Assembly (NCBI GenBank): GCA_023374025.1
Contig: SIJG01000166.1
Span: forward strand, 62,001 to 126,000
DNA from: Heterodera schachtii
Lineage: Eukaryota; Nematoda; Chromadorea; Rhabditida; Heteroderidae
Length of the DNA: 64,000 nucleotides
Direction: 5' to 3'
Shown piece by piece: positions 1 to 13,700 of the stretch (within the stretch, counting starts at the first letter, position 1; each line of letters opens with the position of its first letter). The position numbers and the translations under genes were made by a program. Below the pieces are notes generated by a model, which worked only from the letters and a program-made list of their open reading frames with translations, did no database searches and was not told the DNA's origin.

Positions 1-1150
1 CCACCACTACAACCACCACCACCTCCTCTAGCAGGCACAGCAGCAACCGTAATTCTTCTGAAAAACGCTTGTCGGTTGGTCGGCGCGGCGCGGCGGCGGA
101 TGATTAATTAAATTTCGCCCCCAAATTCGTCCCCTCCGGCGTTTTTTAGTTGCCCCCGCTCAAATTGGTTTCTCCTCCGCGCAGCGTGAGTCCCCTCTCC
201 CCCACTCGTCAAACTGTCTTCCATGCCGATGTGTGCCCTTTTCGGGAACACATACCGCCGCTTCCCCCCCCCCCCCCCCCCCCCCCGCCTCCCGCCCGTG
301 TGACACCAAAGGAGGCGCCGATGGCATAAAAAAAAACCAATTTTTCCCAATTCCCCCCCCCCCCCCCCCTCTACAGCCGTTTTTTTTCTTGGTCGGGGTG
401 TAGAAAGGGGTCCGTCCGTCGTTCCGTTTCGGAGAACCGGATCTTCCCCCCCCCCCCCCCCCTCCCCTCAGCAATCTTTCTGTATTTTTCCGACACCAAT
501 CGTCGAGGACGACGGGGGGGGGATGACGATTTTTCATTTGTGCACCACCACACTTTCCTTTTCGGGCAAGAAAGTTTCCGATGATGAGATCGGCGGGGAC
601 GGGGCGGGGAGAGATTTTTTTTGGGGGGGGGGGAGGCTAAGGAGGAAAAATCGCTTGAAGGCGAAGGGCAAGGGGCGGAAATTTGGGGGATTGGGATTAC
701 GGTACCCACCCAGCCCTGAATAATGGGGGCAGGGGCAGGAGGGGTACGTCAGCAAAGCGGGGCGCCTTCGACGGGGACGGCATTTTTGGTTTGGGGGAGA
801 CGGGGGAAGGGGGGGGGGGGTAGTGAAAAGGCGTCGGTCGTCGCCGCCGGCGCTGTCCGTGGGAAAGAATGCCAAAAGGCGGCGGCGGTGGAAAAGCGAG
901 GGAAAAGCGGGGGGCCTTTAAAGCACGCAAAATAAAAAAAAATAAAAAATGTTTGTAGCCGCGCCTGTTGCCCCCCCCCCCCTCCCCGCTGGGGCATTTT
1001 GTTTTGGGGTGCCCTTTACCCGCCGGCGGCGGAAGAGGGCCAAAAAAACGGACACAAAATTTGGGGACAGCACAAATCGCCAAAAAAGTGACCGTGCCGA
1101 CAAACAAAGGGGCGGCTGCCATTTTCCGTTTCCGGCCCTTAATTGGACAG
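1..1150. other. GC-rich island with long C/G homopolymers, no supported gene
   Basis: C tracts occur at 264-286 (23), 353-369 (17) and 446-462 (17), with G runs further on. Apparent reading frames here are low-complexity Pro/Arg/Gly strings without splice logic or known motifs. It could be a promoter region or an unrecognised first exon of the ceh-14-like gene. Confidence 0.5.
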
Positions 1151-2440
1151 TCCAAAAGAAAATTTTGACATTTTTTATTAAAAAGTTGGTTGGGAAATTG
1201 TGGAGATGTGAAATGAGCAGAGAGCTTGGGTGTGCGTATTTGTAATGCACTTTGGACATTAATTTTAAATTTGCAAAGACATCCGAATGGAAATTTAAAA
1301 TCGACGAGAATAAGATCCCGAGATTCGAGACCAAAAATGAACCCGAAACTCAAGACCGAGAACTGATCACGTGAGTAGAGAGACCGAGAATTGATCCTGG
1401 AAGTTGAGAAACATCGAGAGCCGAAATGAGAATGATCCCGAGACTTGGGACACTTAAAGTCGAGAACGAGAACTGGTCCCGAGACAGACGGCACACGAGG
1501 CCGAGACTTCTTGAGCATTTACTTAAACAAAAGCGGATGAATTCTTTCATTCCCTAGATCATCAAGATTCGGTTTGCAATGGGATTTTCAAAAACCGAAG
1601 ATTTTTAAGGAATTTCTCTAAATCCCCTCTTTGATGGATAGTGGCTTATTTAATAATTCCAATTAAAAATTCCATTTAAGTAGATTAATTAATTAACATT
1701 TTCAATGGCATTTCCACCATTTTTTTACACCCTTCTTCTCACATTAGCGGGCGGCATATCACTATCATCACCACCACCAACACCACTCATTCTTTGGCAT
1801 AAACATGTCACATAATTCGCATTCCCGCAAAGTACGGCACGGCCGGCGCCGCCGCCGGTTCGGCACGGCACGGATGGATGTCATTTCCTCCTCCCCCCGC
1901 CGGGTGTCCTTCCCCCCCCCCCCTTCACCAACCCTTAACCCTTCAAATTTTCCACTTCACCAATTTCCGTCCCCCTTCTCGCCTCGACTCCCCTCTTAAC
2001 CCATTGAGAAGCCCCTCCGGGGAATTGAATTGTGTGTGTGTGTGCCATGCCATTGGCCATCTCCTGTCGTTGTCCCCCCCCCCCCTGGCCCCTCTGGGGT
2101 GGCTTGTGCCGATGCCGACGGGCAAAACACCGATCTTCTTCTAGCGGGAGAGGGGGGGGGGGGAAGAGAGAGGAAATGACAGGCCCCGGGGCGATGCACG
2201 ACGGGGCGGGGGGGGGGGGCTAAAGAGAAGCCCCTCGGGGGAGGAAAAGCCTCTGAAAGAAAAGCCGGCGGCACCGGCACATTGGGAGGGGGAGCAAGAG
2301 GGATTCAATTATGCTAAACGAAGTTTTGTCGGCGGCGCCCGTGGAAATGAGGGAACGTATCACAACAAATACATAATTGAGATAAATTTGGTTTAATGGG
2401 AGTGCACAGCAGCAACAGGTTGATGTGATTAAAGTGTGGA

Positions 2441-3260
2441 TTGAATGTTGCAAAATTTTTAAATTGGACTGGAAAATTAGGGAAAAATTTGAGAATTACG
2501 TAAATTGTATTTTAAAACTGTAAATTCCTAAATTAAAATCTTTAAAATTGAAAATTTCTTAATTCTATTTTAAAAATTGAAATTTCTTAAATTATATATT
2601 AAAATTTCTTTTTTTAATTTTTAAAACATCAAAATTCTTCCCTAGAAACTTTCTTGAAGAGTTTAACTATGAAAATATTTTGGGATTTTGATTTTGATGG
2701 ATTCTTGCTATTAATCCACTTAATTAGGGGTTTAAAAATTTTAAAACAGGACTTTGGACGAAGTTAACCATATCGAATTTTTAATGAAAATTTTTGTAAT
2801 TTCAAAATTTTTCACCAAATTCATTTAAAGGGGAATTGAATGTTGCCAAATTTTTAAATTGGACTGGAAAATTAGGGAAAAATTTGAGAATTACGTAAAT
2901 TATATTTTAAAACTGTAAATTCCTAAATTAAAATTTTAAAGGTTGAAAAATTAAATAATTTATACTTTAAAAAATCCTTTTTTTTTTTTTAAATTTTTAA
3001 AACATCACTGAAAAAATATTTTGGGATTTTGATTTTGATGGATTCTTGCTCAAAACTTAATCATTAATCCACCAATTCGAATTTTTTTTTTACTACATAT
3101 CCATTCCAATTTTTAATAATGGAAATACCGTCTCCCGATTTTTTAATTCCGATGGGCTCCAAGCTTAATTAGTGTTTAAAAATTTTAAAACAGGACTTTG
3201 GACGAAGTAACCATATCGAATTTTTAATGAAAATTTTTGTAATTTCAAAATTTTCCACCA
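2441..3260. repeat. Direct duplication of about 0.4 kb
   Basis: The segment starting TTGAATGTTGC at 2441 recurs at 2836 with small indels, through ACAGGACTTTGGACGAAG (2748 and 3190). Confidence 0.75.
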
Positions 3261-5065
3261 AATCACTTTTTTATTAACCTCGACAGCACTTTTTTTAAAA
3301 AAAATTATCTCCCTCTACATAATTGGGCTTTTACCCTGGATTTTATCTTGGCCCACTGAGATTTATCCTCTTCCATATCTCCACGCCGGATAATGGCAAA
3401 ATGTGGATAAAAGTTTTTAACAATTAAGCTTTCTAGAAAAACACGTCATTCACACGGACGAACCCACATGACTCACACCCGTGCCGTGCCGTCCGTCTTC
3501 CCCCCCCCCCCCCCTCGCCCACGGCACCCGCCCAACATCCCATTAAGCGGATCCGCAATTTTGGGGGGATGTGCTTACCCACCCCTAGGAGGGCATCTGT
3601 CCATGTGCCATCATTCCCCTCGGTCTTGCGCCCCTTTACCCCGGAGGCGGCACACATACACAACAGTCCCAGTCCGCCGGGAAATTAGTGCCAAAATGGC
3701 GGAATGGATAAAATGTGTGCCGCCACCCCGTCCGTCCGGGGATAAATTGGGTTTTAAGCCGATGGACGACGACGCGGGGGATGGCCCGGAAGGAATTCGA
3801 GCGCGAAAATGGGTTGAGCGGGAGGGGGGGGGGGGGGGGACCACCCCATGATAATGATGATGATGGGGATGGGGATGTACCTGTGGCACCAAACCGGCGG
3901 GTTGGCCGAGAGGGGCCAAATTTGGCCAAAATTATTTTTGTCGGTAAACAATGAAAAATGAGCGGGCGGGGGGGGAAGGCCGGATGGATTGGATAAACAA
4001 TGACAGAGTGTTTGATGGAAATTGAAAAAAAGCAACATAATAATGAGTGGAAGTAAAGAAAAAATTTAAATGGCATTTTAGGGGGGGGGGAGACGTTTTT
4101 TGGCATAAAATCTTTAAAATATTTATAAGTTTTTATTTAAACATATCAAAACATTCCCCCCCGGCACCAAAATGAAAAAATATGGCAAAATTTATGAAAT
4201 TAATTTAAAAAAAGTTAAATGGACAAAATTTTTAAAATTTATAGAAGTAATGAAAAAATTTAAATGGCATTTTAGGGGGAGGGGACGCTTTTTGGCATAA
4301 AATTTGAAATTTATTGGGAAAAAAACCAATTATGCCAAAAATAGTAATATTAAATTTTATATGAAAATGCATTTGTTTGAAAAAGAAATGACACAAATCT
4401 TTCAAATATTTATGAAATGGCACAAAATCTTTATAATTCTTTAATAAATTCCAAAAATTTCATTTTTTAAATTCTCCTTGGTTTTAAATTTTAAATTTTT
4501 TGCTTTTTTAATTATCCCCTCCCTCCACATTTTTTAATCACAATTTTCGCCAATTAGGTACTCTATACTCTTCACAAATCATTGAGGCATAAAAACTTTG
4601 TGGTGCTCAACCCGTGCCAAATCTGCTCTTGAACTCAGGGTGCCGTCGTGCCCATGAGAAAGCCAGGGCACAAATGCCTCTTTCCCCGGCACTTTTTGTG
4701 GCCCCTCCTCGAGAGTCTCGAGGCGCCAAAAACGCTCTCGAAATCGGCAAATTAAAAAAAAAAATCCCGCCTTTTCGCGAAAAAATGGGCACAGAATGCC
4801 AAGAAGTGATCCATTTCTATATAAGTATTTCACTTGGGTGCGGAAGAGTCTACCGTATAATATTTAGAAAAAGCAAAAGCACATTTTTGTCGGGCAATTA
4901 CAGTATACCTTTTAAATAGAAATCGTAATTGTTTCTTCTTTTTTTTTCCTATGGCATTTTTATGAGGGATTTGTTCTATTAATTTTGAGGGGTTTTTTCT
5001 TTGAATTTTTGTCATTTTGTTTAATAAATTTCATTCAAAAATTCTTTAGGGATAAAATTTTGGGT

Positions 5066-5345
5066 GCACCCCAAAATCATGCCGGCCGAAATCACGCCGG
5101 GACAAAATCACGCCGCTAGAAATTTTTATACGAAAATTTCAAGAAAATAAAGATTTGAAAATTTTCAGCAATTTTTTTTTGGAATTTTATGATAAATTAC
5201 TAAGTTTTTCGAAATTTTTTTTATTTTTCTTGAACTTTCGTATAAAAAACTTTTCTAAGTTTTTTTTCTTGAAAAAATTCTGGGTTTGAAAAAAATTTTT
5301 TAAATATCTAGCGGCGTGATTTTGTCCTGTTCCCAAAATTTTGGG
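5066..5345. mobile_element. Small inverted-repeat element with GACAAAATCACGCCG ends
   Basis: GACAAAATCACGCCGCTAGA at about 5100 is repeated as its reverse complement at about 5310. The intervening AT-rich arms are also roughly self-complementary. Confidence 0.5.
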
Positions 5346-5878
5346 TTTTTTGTATCTTTTATCTCTCATCATAGAAGGATCTTACGTAATTTTAAATGCA
5401 TACCAATGACGGAAAGATAAGCAATAATCTCATTTTAAAAAAATTAATTTTATTTTGGTAATATTTAATTTTTACATTTTTAAAATTTAATTTATTCTCT
5501 CATAATTTTTCTAATTGTGATCAGAACAACCGCATCAAAGATTTATAGTGTTAATTCAAATAAGAACGAACTCATCCTACGCTTTTCAACAATTTTAGCT
5601 GAATGAAAATAAAAAAGGAATTTTATTTAATTTTAAATATTTTCGCAATTTTATCCCTAATAATTCTTCTAAAATAATAATAAGTGCACCTAATTTTAAA
5701 TGGATACATACTGATTGATTTATTTTAAAATCACCTTAAATGTGAAATTAACACCCGTTACCGTATACGAAAAACCCACACGGAAATTCTCGATTTTCTT
5801 AGCCCCCTTCACGACAAAATTTCGAATTTTCCCATTTTTAAAAAAATAAATAAATTAAAATTTCTTTTTCAAATTTAG

Positions 5879-7752
5879 ATCATTGCGAATTGTCGCTGTG
5901 CTGTGCCTGCTCCACGCCCATTCACGACCAATTCCTTTATAAGGTGAGAAAAAAATTTGCAAATTTTTTTTTTGTTTTTTTCGAATTCAAAATTTCATAA
6001 ATCTCCACTTAATACCCATTAGATTTTTTTTTCTTTAAAACCCTAGCAATTTTCAAGTAAAAAATACTGTCTCTTTCCGTAATGTCAGACCTTAAAAAAT
6101 ATTAAATTTCAAAAATTAATTTATCCCCCCCCCTTGATGAGCAGGCTAACCCAAAAATTTCAACGCCTTCCCCCCCCCCCCCCCCGCCTCCCGCCATGCC
6201 AACCTGAATTTTTAAATTTTCAAAAAGGTTCAGCATCCAAAAATTCCCATCCTTCCCCCGCGGAACCAAAGAAAATTTTCAAATTTTCAAAAACCAATAC
6301 CCTGACGAGCCTGGTTCATCATCCAAAAATTCCCATCCTTCCCCCGCCGTGCCAAAGAAAATTTTTCAAATTTTCATCCCTTCCTTCCAGTGCCAAACAA
6401 CAATTCTCTAGGGCAAAATTTCCCTTCCTCCCCTCCATGTTTAGCCCCCCCAAAAAAATTCCTGTTTTTAAAATTTTTGAAAAATTCGCCCCTCCCGATA
6501 TTCCCAAACTGCTTCCAAATTTTTTTTTTTTGTTTTTGTAAATTCATTCCTCCCTCCCCCCGTGCCGTGCCCAAGGTGCTGGACGACCAGTGCTACCACG
6601 AGAAGTGCCTGCGCTGTTCCCAATGTGGTGACCCGTTCCGGACACGGACCTGCTTCACCCGGCATCGGCTGTTGTTCTGCCAGCAGCACTTTTTGCAGAC
6701 GTTCGGCCCACGGTGTGCCCATTGCGCGGCACCAATTGTTGAACAAACCATTGTCCAGCGTGTTGGCCCACAACACATTTACCATTTGGAGTGCTTCCAG
6801 TGCCTGGTGTGCAAAGTGAGTTTTTTTGGGGCGAGCGAGCCAGCGGGAACAAATGTCACTGATCAGTCAGCTGATCAGATTGATAAGCGACAAATTAGTA
6901 TGATCAATTGCCAATAAACGGCTAACGGTCACTCTGATCACTTGATCAATTGGGAATTGATCTGATCATTCTGGTCTGATTGATAAGCGATAAATTAGTA
7001 TCTGATCACTTTGATCAAACGGGCAACGGTCACTTTACTCAATGTGATCAATTGGGAATTGATCTGATCATTCTGATCTGATTGATAACCGACAAATTAG
7101 TATCTGATCACATTGATCAAACGGGCAACGGTCACTCTGATCACTTTGATCAATTGAGAATCAATTGATCATTCTGGTCTGATCGATAAGCGATAAATTA
7201 GTATCTGATCACTTTGATCAAACGGGCAACGGACACTCTGATCACTTTGATCAATTGAGAATCAATTGATCATTATGATCAGATCGATAAGAGATAAATT
7301 AGTATCTGAGCACTTTGGTCAAACGGGGCAATTTGATCATCCATTGCCGAATGCTCTAATCATTTTTTGGTCCATCGGGAACCGATCACTCTGATAATGA
7401 TTGATAAGCGACAAATTCTCATCTGATCAATTTGATCAAATGGGCAACTGTCATTCTGATCACTCTGATCAATCGGGCAACCCTCACTTTGAGAAAACAT
7501 TGATCATTGATTGCCTAATTTGGTCTGATCATTTTTTGGTCTATCGGGAACCGATCATCTGATCTGATAACTTTGACCGATGCCAACTTTTGCCGAATTT
7601 CAAATGAAATTTAAAAAAAAACATCTGCAATTTTAAATAACAATTTTTTTTTAAATGCTTGCAGAGAGAGCTGAGCCGGGGTGACCAATTCTACATGAAT
7701 CCGATCGATGGCAAATTGGTGTGTCGGCACGATTATGAGGCAGGAGGCAAGG
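5879..7752 (+). CDS. ceh-14: LIM domain exons of the ceh-14-like gene
   Basis: Three exons (5879-5943, 6576-6815, 7665-7752) encode tandem zinc-binding LIM domains, which mediate cofactor binding (LDB family). LIM1 ligands are visible as CCAC, then [10 protein letters not shown], then CQQH. LIM2 shows CAHC, then [10 protein letters not shown], then C-R-H-D. All eight ligand positions of each domain are present with normal spacing. The intron after FLYK and the one after LVCK split the two domains. The first exon begins with two bases of a split codon, so an upstream exon ending in phase 1 must exist. The intron 5944-6575 holds about three short repeats (6236-6420) with poly(C) runs. Confidence 0.92.
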
Positions 7753-10700
7753 GTGAGTATTATAATATTTAAGAAAAATTTTTGGCAATTTTTCCGTAAT
7801 TTTGAAAAATCGGATAAATTTTTCAATTTTTTAAATTTTAATAATTTACTTTGTATTTTGACTGTTTGTGAGAGCTTATTCAATTCACTTTTTTGTTTAT
7901 TCATTTTCATTTTTGTGAGATTTATTTGTCAGTTTCCATTTGGTGCCGCCAAATTTATCGAAAATTCATGCAAAATGCCATAATTTTTCACTAAATTTTT
8001 CGAAAATTCATGCAAAATGCCACAATTTTTCAAATTTATCGAAAATGCGTGCGAAAAATGCCACAATCTTTCAAATTTATCTAAAATTCATGTGAAAATG
8101 CACCAATTTTTCAAATTTATATAAAATTCACGTGAAAAATGCCACAATTTTCCAAATTATCGAAAATTCGTTCGAAAATGGCAAAAAAATTTTCGTAAAT
8201 TCTGTGGCCATTTGTGAAATTTTGCTGCCCAATCATTATCTCAAAAATTCATTGGTTTATACCATAATTGTACGAAAATTTGTTGTTTGTTTTTCCAAAA
8301 AATCCTTGGCAGAATTTTATAAAAAATTTGGTGCCCTTTAAAAATTTGTTTATTAAAATTTATGCCATCTTTTGGGGTTTTTTCAAATAGTGCGCAATTT
8401 TGTGCTATTTCGCTGCCAAATTATCTCAAAAATTCGTTACGTCATACCATAATTTTACGGAGATTTATGCTTGTTTTTCCAAAAAATTCTCGGCATAATT
8501 TTTTGCAAATAAAAATTGATGCCGCATAAAATTTGTATAATTAATTTTTGCAAATTTTAATTTTTTTTGAAATAATAATTTATTTTTTAATTCCATATTA
8601 ATCCGCTTTTCCTCTTTTCCATTAAATCATTTTCCCGGAATGCAAATAAAAATTGATGCCGCTTAAAATTTGCTAATTTTAGTTTTCTTTTTTTAAATAA
8701 TAATTTATTTTTTTAATTCCTTATTAATCCGCTTTTCCTCTTTTCCATTAAATCATTTTCCCGGAATTTGCACACAAATTTAAAGCTGCTAAGCCATCTG
8801 CTGATTGCTGCTGCTTTAATCCACCGGATATGTTAAACCATTTTTGGCAACATATTCTTCAATCTTTGACAGCTAAAAATTAATTTTAGATTTTTTAAAA
8901 AAATTAATTTTTATCCTTTTTCGTATCATTTCAATAATTTATTCCCGTGATTTATCCCATTTTAATCCATCCAAAATAGCCTAAATCCATTAACTTTGGA
9001 TAAAAATTATGATAATGGGATCGAAATTTATTTTTAAAATTAATTTTTAACTTTTTTCCAACCTTTTAATTTGTTCCCATGATTTATCCCATTTTAATTC
9101 ATCCAAGAATAGCCTAAATCCATTAATGTTGGATAAAACGTATGATAATTGTGATCTAAAACGGATTTCATTCATAGAATACATTATCCTCTACCTTATC
9201 CCAAATTGGTGCCACCAACCACCACCTAATTAATCCCACTAATGAGCAAAGTTGAGAGATCAAAAAGCGCATGCCGCTCTCACTGTTCATAATAAATACC
9301 CATGGTAAAGCCTCCGGCAAATCATTCAAATCATTTTCTCGAGAATTCTTAAATGAGAATCTCGACTCTTTCAATTTTAATGTAGTATTGTATATTTTTT
9401 AAAAAAGATTTAAAATTTTTGTGCATTTAGTGGGGCTCGGGCCTAGCGTTTAGTTGATTTTATAAATTTTTATAAATTTCAAATTTTCTAAAAAACTATA
9501 TAATTTAATACATTTTAGTAGAGCTCGACCTGGACCTGGATCCAGGCCTGGGTTTTTCCTGGATCCAGGTCCAGGCCATTTTTCGCCAACCAATTTTTCC
9601 TGGACATGGATTTTCCTGGATTTTTGTCCAGGAAATCCAGGTCCAGCTCCAGGCAAAACACAAAAAAAAACCTGGATTTCTTGGACAAAATTTCAGAATT
9701 TGTTTTTTCAAGTGACCGATATTTTTTAGCTTTATCTCTAGTTTCTGCCCAGCGTAAAATTGTGCCAAATTCCAATTTTTGTGCCAAATTCCGATTTTTT
9801 GTGTCATTTTCTAATAAACTACTTATTCATTCCACAAAATTTTTTTCTCGCTTCGGGTTTTATCCCAATTTCCCCGGTTTTTTCCCCTTTTTCATCAACC
9901 ACAATAAGCGGCTTTGTCTGTGTCCCCAACTCCCTCCGCACCCTCCCCCGTCTTTTTGTGTGCCATTTTCTTCCCCCTCATCGCCGGAGGGTGTGCCGTC
10001 GCCAACAAATACCGTTTTTTTTTGTTTTGTTAAAAGTGTGCCATTGTGCGCGTTATATTTGTGCCACCAAATAATCCGCAATCATTGGTTTCCGTTCATT
10101 TGTTTTACCGGCACACACACACAGACCCATATTTTGCGCACCTCCCATCAGTTTTGTTGGCAAAAGCATTGGTTTGCGTGAAGATGATGGAGGAGCCATT
10201 GTATTTTGTGCCATTCGTATCGGCACCATTTATTTTTACGGAATTTTGAGAAATTTTAATTTGCAAAAAGTTTCGAATTTAAGATTTCTCAAATAGTAAG
10301 TTTAAACATTTTTTAAATCCATTAGCATTTTTGCGCGAATTTTTTCTAAATTTTCATGCGTTCTCAGAAAGTTCTTATATTCTCTTCCAAATTTCTCAAT
10401 TTGCTTTTGCCCTCACTTCCGCCTCGAATTATTTTGAACTTTGGGGGGGGGGGGGGAAATGCACGTGGCATTTCGTCAATCGGAATCGTCGATGGCATCG
10501 GCATTGGCGTTGTGCCCCCTTCTTCTCGGTTCTTTGCAGAAATTTTACTGGCAAAAAAAGGTCGTCCTTTTGGCAAAAAAAAAAATGAGTGTGTGCCGGA
10601 AGGAGTGGCGCGCGGAACGGAGAGGAAGAGAGAGAGAGATTAATGCAAAATGCCCCAGGGGGGTAAGGATTTGTGCTACAAATGCCCCCCGAGGGTATAA

Positions 10701-13700
10701 TCCCCGGGGAGAAGCAACGAAAAAAGTGGAAGCTTCTTGTGTGAGTACTGACTGCTTCACCCCTCTTTTTTTTGTATGGCGTTTCGCCCACGCAAATTTT
10801 TTTTTTTTTTGGCCTAAGTCCAACCGCAGCAACAGAGCAGGAAACCCACCAAAGGCTAACAAAGTAATGTTTAAGCTTCCTGCCAAAAAACTAATTGCAT
10901 AAATGTATTTGTAGGCAAAGGGTGTAAAATTTCAGGGCCTAAAAAAATTTGGAATTCTGAATTTCGAGGCCCCAAAATAATTAGTGAAACTCGAATTTTC
11001 GTGGCACTAAAATAATCAGGGAAACTCCGATTTTCAAGGCACTAAAATATTCAGGGAAACTCGGATTTTTTAGGCACTAAAATAATCAGGGAAACTAGGC
11101 TTTTTTGAGGTCCTAAACCATAGGAGCGAACTGGAATTTCGAGGCCCTATAATAATCGGGACAACTCATAATTTGGGGCCTAAAATATTCGGAGCAACTC
11201 GGAATTCCAAGGCCCTAAATAATCAGATTGGTGCCATTCGATAGCCCTAAAAGTTTTTTTATCAGCCTGAAAAACCTCAGAAAAATTTATTTTTAAAAAT
11301 TTTGCCATTTTTTAATTAATTTAAGAAAATAGCCAAATTCCGGGCCAAATCGGTATCGGGATCAGGATCCCGACCTCAATTCGCCGCGACCGGAATTCGC
11401 GATTGGAATCAGACCTGGACAGGATTACAGGGATGCAAATCCCGGTTTTGCCGGGATAAGAATCTCGACCACGGGGTTGAAATCCCGCTTTTTTGTAGGG
11501 CTCCCGATCCCGGCCCCTTTTCAAAAAAGCCGGGATCGGGTTCGGGATCCGGAAAAGCTTTTTTTTTTACGAATTTGAGAAAATTTTAATCAAATTTTCG
11601 TAATGAGTGACGCAAATTTTCCAGTAATTTCCCCCTTTTATTTGTACATAAAAATGTTCATTTTTGTCACCCGTGAGAAAAAAATTTTTTGATGGCATCC
11701 GAGAAAATTCTGTTTTTTCACAGAGTTTTCAAATGTTTTTCACGTGAAGGGCCAAGCAAAATCATACATATGCTGTTTTAAAATGATGCAATTTCCAAAA
11801 AACGTTGAGACTTATTTATTTTCGGAAATGTCAATTTTTTTCATTTTTATTTAATTTTTTCTTCCTCAATTTTAAAATTCCAAATTTAATTTTAATCTTA
11901 CTAAATGCTTATGATGACAAAATAAATTTAGGCTTACTGTAATTTTCTGTTATGGGTTTAAATGCTCTAGGATTACGGTATTAGGGCCGAAATTTTTTTT
12001 TACCCATTTTTTTTTTTTGTATTTTTAAGGGAGGCATAGAAAAAGTTTAAATTTTTTATAAAAATCATATTGCTGTTGTTGATCATAATCACTATTTGTT
12101 TTAAATAAGTAAAAAAAAAGCAATTCCCATTTTTTTGTATAATACCGTAGTATTCCCTTCCCCCCAATAATGACCACAAATGATCACTCACTATTTTGTT
12201 ACGGTAACACCACAAAATCGATAAAAAAAAAAAATTTTCTCCCGCATTTTAATTATTAAAATGTGCGCCCCCTAATTGGTTTTGTTGCCGCAGCGGTTCT
12301 CCTCCCTAATGATGATGATTATGATGATGATGGCCACTGTCACATGCATTCATTCATTAATCACTCATCCCGAACACCTTATGGTGTTGTTTACAAACAA
12401 AAATGTGGCAGCAGCAGGTGGTTGTTGTGGTGTTTGTGGTGTTAGTGATTAGCACTAATTAATGCGCGTCCGTCTAATTGATGAGGGAACGGAGTGCTAA
12501 TTGCTTTTTATCGGCGCCGCCACCACCGCCAACGCCGCCCCACGCAAATTTTTTTTTTTTTTTTTTTGGCGCACCGGCGGGGGCGCGGGTGGCGGCATCG
12601 GCACACGCATAAACACCACCGCGATTATATCATTAAAATTTTCAATCGCCGCCGGGAATGCCGTGGTGGTGTTTTGTTATTAAAGTGGCGCCAACAAAAT
12701 TTTTTTAAAGTCTAAAAGGATTAATTAATAGTAAAATACATAAATGAGACACTAACTGTGTGCCCTCGGGGGATAAAGATCTTTTTTTTCGCCCGGGAGC
12801 GCGGGAGGGATTTAATATTTTCTTTTTCTGTTAATTCGTTTATGTAATGGCATTTGCCACCGCGCCACAACAACTTTCGCCCCCCCCTCTCTTTTGGCTT
12901 CCGACGGGCGCGGCATTTTCGTCAATTTTCAAATGCTTTACTTATTAGAATTTGTTTCATTTAATTTAAAATTATTAATTTAAAATTTTAAAATTTAAAA
13001 TCTAATTATGGAATTATGAAACATTTTTATTTGCTTGAATTTAATTCATTAAAATAAATGAATAAAGTTAAATTTAATTTTTACTATATTAAGATATTGA
13101 AAGCTAATGCTATATAAATATATAATTTTAAATTATTGTTTATATAAAAAAATTAAAAATTTCTTATTTAAAATCAAATTATGGAATTATTTAAATATTT
13201 ATCTGTTTAAGATTAATATAAGAAAACAAATAAATTTAATCCTTAATTTTTAATATATGAATTATTATATATATATAAATAATTAATATATTTTAATTTA
13301 ATGCTATATAAATATTTAATTTAATAATATTTTCGATAATTGCATTTTAATATGTAAAAAATGAATATTTTTGTGCCATTTTTTTCTTTGATTAATTTTA
13401 GCAAAAAATCATTCAAAAGAAATCTTTTATAAAATTGCCAATTTATTTACTAATAAAAAATTTATTTCAATTTTTTTTTACTGATATTTAAGTAAAAATA
13501 TAATTAAAATATTAAATAAATTGCATAATAAATTTTATATTTTTGTCACTTTCTTAATATATTTAATTGATTGAATGGCATTCATTCATATTACAATCTA
13601 TGGCATAAAAATTTATTATTTGATTATTATGCATTTATTTTATTAAAATAGGCATATTAAATAATTCATTAAATAATTTTTAATTAAATTTTTATAATAA

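Larger units (their letters stand above)
1151..5878. other. Intergenic or upstream-intron DNA
   Basis: AT-rich sequence with further GC islands (1805-2300, 3460-4000), the direct duplication at 2441, a repeated GGCATTTTAGGGGG segment (4070, 4266) and the small element at 5066. The missing 5' exon(s) of the ceh-14-like gene should be here or further upstream; none could be picked with confidence. Confidence 0.4.

Noticed and set aside
697..1518. A 273-codon open frame on the minus strand
   Set aside because: It crosses several C/G tracts and word repeats and shows no recognisable motif, so it is probably chance.
4579..4833. GC-richer stretch with GAGTTCAAGAGC resembling a pol III box B
   Set aside because: No matching box A at tRNA spacing.
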